Part shown: in pieces, positions 44,301-44,762 of the stretch
Numbering within the stretch: position 1 is the first letter of the stretch
Layout: the number at the start of each line of letters is the position of its first letter
Assembly (NCBI GenBank): GCA_017993955.1
Contig: JAGOLR010000007.1
Span: forward strand, 1-44,762
Reading direction: 5' to 3'
Length of the DNA: 44,762 nucleotides
Source of the DNA: Candidatus Omnitrophota bacterium
GTDB lineage: Bacteria > Omnitrophota > Gorgyraeia > 2-01-FULL-45-10
The notes under the pieces: model-generated
Told to the model about the DNA's origin: nothing
The model's database searches: none
What the model saw: the letters and a program-made list of their open reading frames with translations, nothing else
Position numbers and translations under genes: made by a program

Positions 44301-44762
44301 TAAACATGATTGAGTCAGTATCCTGATCTCCGATGGCTAGGGAGCCTGTGTTATAGAAGGTAACGCCATTCGTTATAGTCCCTCCGCCGTTAAGCTGGAT
44401 CGAGTAGCCGCGTTCTACCGTTGTAAGCGTTGAAACGCTTAGGCTGCCGTTAAATATCATACTACCGGTAGAATTGGCATTATCATCATGGAGAGTTAAT
44501 GTAGTTACCCCCGATACTGCGCCTGATACAGTAGTAGTTCCTGTGCGGGATCTTAATGTCAAGGCGTTGTTGCCGCCAGTTATTGAAGATATGTTTATGG
44601 CAGCCCCTGCAGCGCTTCCGCCGTTATTCGAGCTATCTACAGTAGAAGATCCTGTAAGGGTGATTGCCCCTAGGTCTATCTGCTGGCCTGCGGTCCTTAC
44701 AGTGCCGCCTATATTGGTACCTCCGGCACAGGCTGTAGTAGAAAGGCCTCCCGTAAAGGTCA
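41335..44762 (-). CDS. Large repetitive beta-helix surface protein, middle part (5' end outside window)
   Basis: The frame is open from the window edge to a TAA near 41335, at least 1,142 residues. It encodes repeated modules such as TTVSGAVSGVTTLTLHDD, GSMIFNG, TFYNTGSLAIGD and FTGGLSTTACAGGT. These are glycine- and threonine-rich strands of a right-handed beta helix, typical of large adhesins and filamentous surface proteins. The last 17 residues (after FLNRG) are out of register with the pattern. A +1 base in the G5 run rejoins it to the downstream frame, so the two pieces are almost certainly one gene of more than 2,390 codons. The N-terminus with any secretion signal lies outside. Confidence 0.8.
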   Translation of the reverse strand, partial: TFTGGLSTTACAGGTNIGGTVRTAGQQIDLGAITLTGSSTVDSSNNGGSAAGAAINISSITGGNNALTLRSRTGTTTVSGAVSGVTTLTLHDDNANSTGSMIFNGSLSVSTLTTVERGYSIQLNGGGTITNGVTFYNTGSLAIGDQDTDSIMFTAGANTINCSNLSLAGIIATSETGDLFFNTDGGNITITANTELRFGSGVVQFTDALTDGINSYTLTLTEISSDGNIVFQDNININGLSISSGSYAVSLNGSSNTIDTYVAFNNSLTWFGSSVSDESVFTGGVTATAGQVCIIGTVATTNTTMTLGKTDDSSVVFLIGDATLKSGSGAILIGDIDDQSNSYTLTLQDAAAMGAVTFIDGSTVTFNTLTTAAAGYGINFYGMTIIDSDTNFLNTGSITLGNGGDTLIFTGGLSTTACAGGTNIGGTVRTAGQQIDLGAATLTSDSTIDSSNNGGSATGAAINIASMTGGNNELTLMSRNGTTTVSGAVSGVTTLYLHDDNANSTGSMIFNGTLSVNDLATTVQNYALALNAGGDIDNGCTFLNTGTLTIGDDKDDTTNFGNDLRTGAQPSVNIAGTITAGGNRLWIGYDGTTLRTVNITADSTITTSGNDDIVIGYANIADGATLNLGNGGGDSIGLASLAGVGNSTININTTDDFLVQGAFNLPNGTIMITNCAYSTLMSDVTVSQFTVSGCSEWLTLDGRLTATTLTLGAGGYNIKLYGGTDITNQCTFNNVGAIEIGDEELDVSNFTNGITATGNQIIALAGTVSTSGADINLGSSDPLQLTWMGMTNSGTLNSAGGNITLNGDAFFGDSKNLQLISDGGTITVTAPLASAFANLTLQRDNAAATGTVTFNTGVSAATLTTYGRNYALSLNASTTITNLCTFLNTGALSMTGGTFSFNGGVVAEAPSSITASGTIAAAGTGVITLGDAGTGLSVTDNLIVGGASTGLITLGAATVSADKTLTVGAGAATPLVLSSVTGPGNLTINTTGAGTVSGTVGTGTPVGAIAINNAAGLAFRDEILAVSYVQNNGQVTLSGTSIIILSGAFTMAGGTFDQGDSTLHSIEIDGKFTLSGGTFIQSPWYRDMDLGIVQGYLGINGDFEIGASANFIPDSIGAIAFLNRGLPSISKCQTAISILGI
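43225..43541 (-). repeat. Internal module of the surface protein, copy 2
   Basis: About 317 bp that closely resemble 44446-44762, offset 1,221 bp (407 codons). Differences are mostly at third codon positions, which suggests duplication followed by selection for the protein sequence. The encoded module includes GTTTVSGAVSGVTTL and STTACAGGTNIGGTVRTAGQ. Confidence 0.75.
44446..44762 (-). repeat. Internal module of the surface protein, copy 1 (cut by window edge)
   Basis: Counterpart of 43225-43541; the repeat continues beyond the window, so more copies may exist upstream in the gene. Confidence 0.75.

Noticed and set aside
39000-44762. Possible CRISPR-like periodicity on the right side
   Set aside because: The repeats are degenerate, coding and of variable spacing, with no constant repeat/spacer pattern and no cas gene in the window.

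Overview
The window looks like a chromosome segment of an uncultivated Gram-negative bacterium, most probably Candidatus Omnitrophota (Omnitrophica). The arguments are inference: extremely long multi-domain genes are known from this phylum, lipopolysaccharide-type envelope genes are present (an LptF/LptG permease, a GT9 heptosyltransferase-like enzyme, PlsC), radical-SAM and glycosyltransferase genes are dense, and composition is moderate in GC. No rRNA or single-copy phylogenetic marker is present to prove it. No plasmid, phage or CRISPR hallmark was seen.

Region 1 (1-18299, minus strand) is one uninterrupted reading frame that starts at 18299 and leaves the window without a stop: at least 6,099 codons. 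From N to C terminus it shows a signal peptide or anchor, a ChaN/Tiki-like region, a SAM methyltransferase, membrane hairpins alternating with zincin-type HExxH sites (at least five, plus an HExxE variant), a kinase-like region, a caspase-like His/Cys module, a CPBP-type intramembrane protease and one clear plus one weak FHA domain. A 93-bp palindromic repeat has been accommodated in frame near the N terminus.

Region 2 (18465-26528, minus strand) holds housekeeping genes in three apparent operons. The first is NUDIX hydrolase, NAD(P)HX epimerase, RlmI-like rRNA methyltransferase and a ureidoglycolate-lyase-like cupin. The second is metallophosphoesterase, LptF/LptG permease, a 45-residue basic protein and thioredoxin reductase. 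The third is a LacI-type regulator plus a 73-residue protein. A plus-strand tRNA-Phe lies between the first two. The lacI-type gene has a consensus promoter overlapped by a palindromic operator, which suggests autorepression.

Region 3 (26871-29885, plus strand) encodes two exported proteins, one with YD-like repeats and one resembling the SecD P1 head. They are followed by tRNA-Ser(GCT) and a repeat-rich stretch that contains a second copy of the tRNA 3' end.

Region 4 (29886-37579) is an envelope glycan/lipid locus: a B12-binding radical SAM protein, a convergent PlsC-type acyltransferase, and a tightly coupled operon (each junction a 4-bp ATGA overlap) of radical SAM/SPASM, DegT aminotransferase, GT-C glycosyltransferase with TPRs, and GT9 glycosyltransferase.

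Region 5 (37601-44762, minus strand) is most of a second very large gene, a repetitive beta-helix-type surface protein. It is split by an apparent one-base deletion in a G5 run and its 5' end lies beyond the window. The window is therefore framed by two giant envelope-associated genes.
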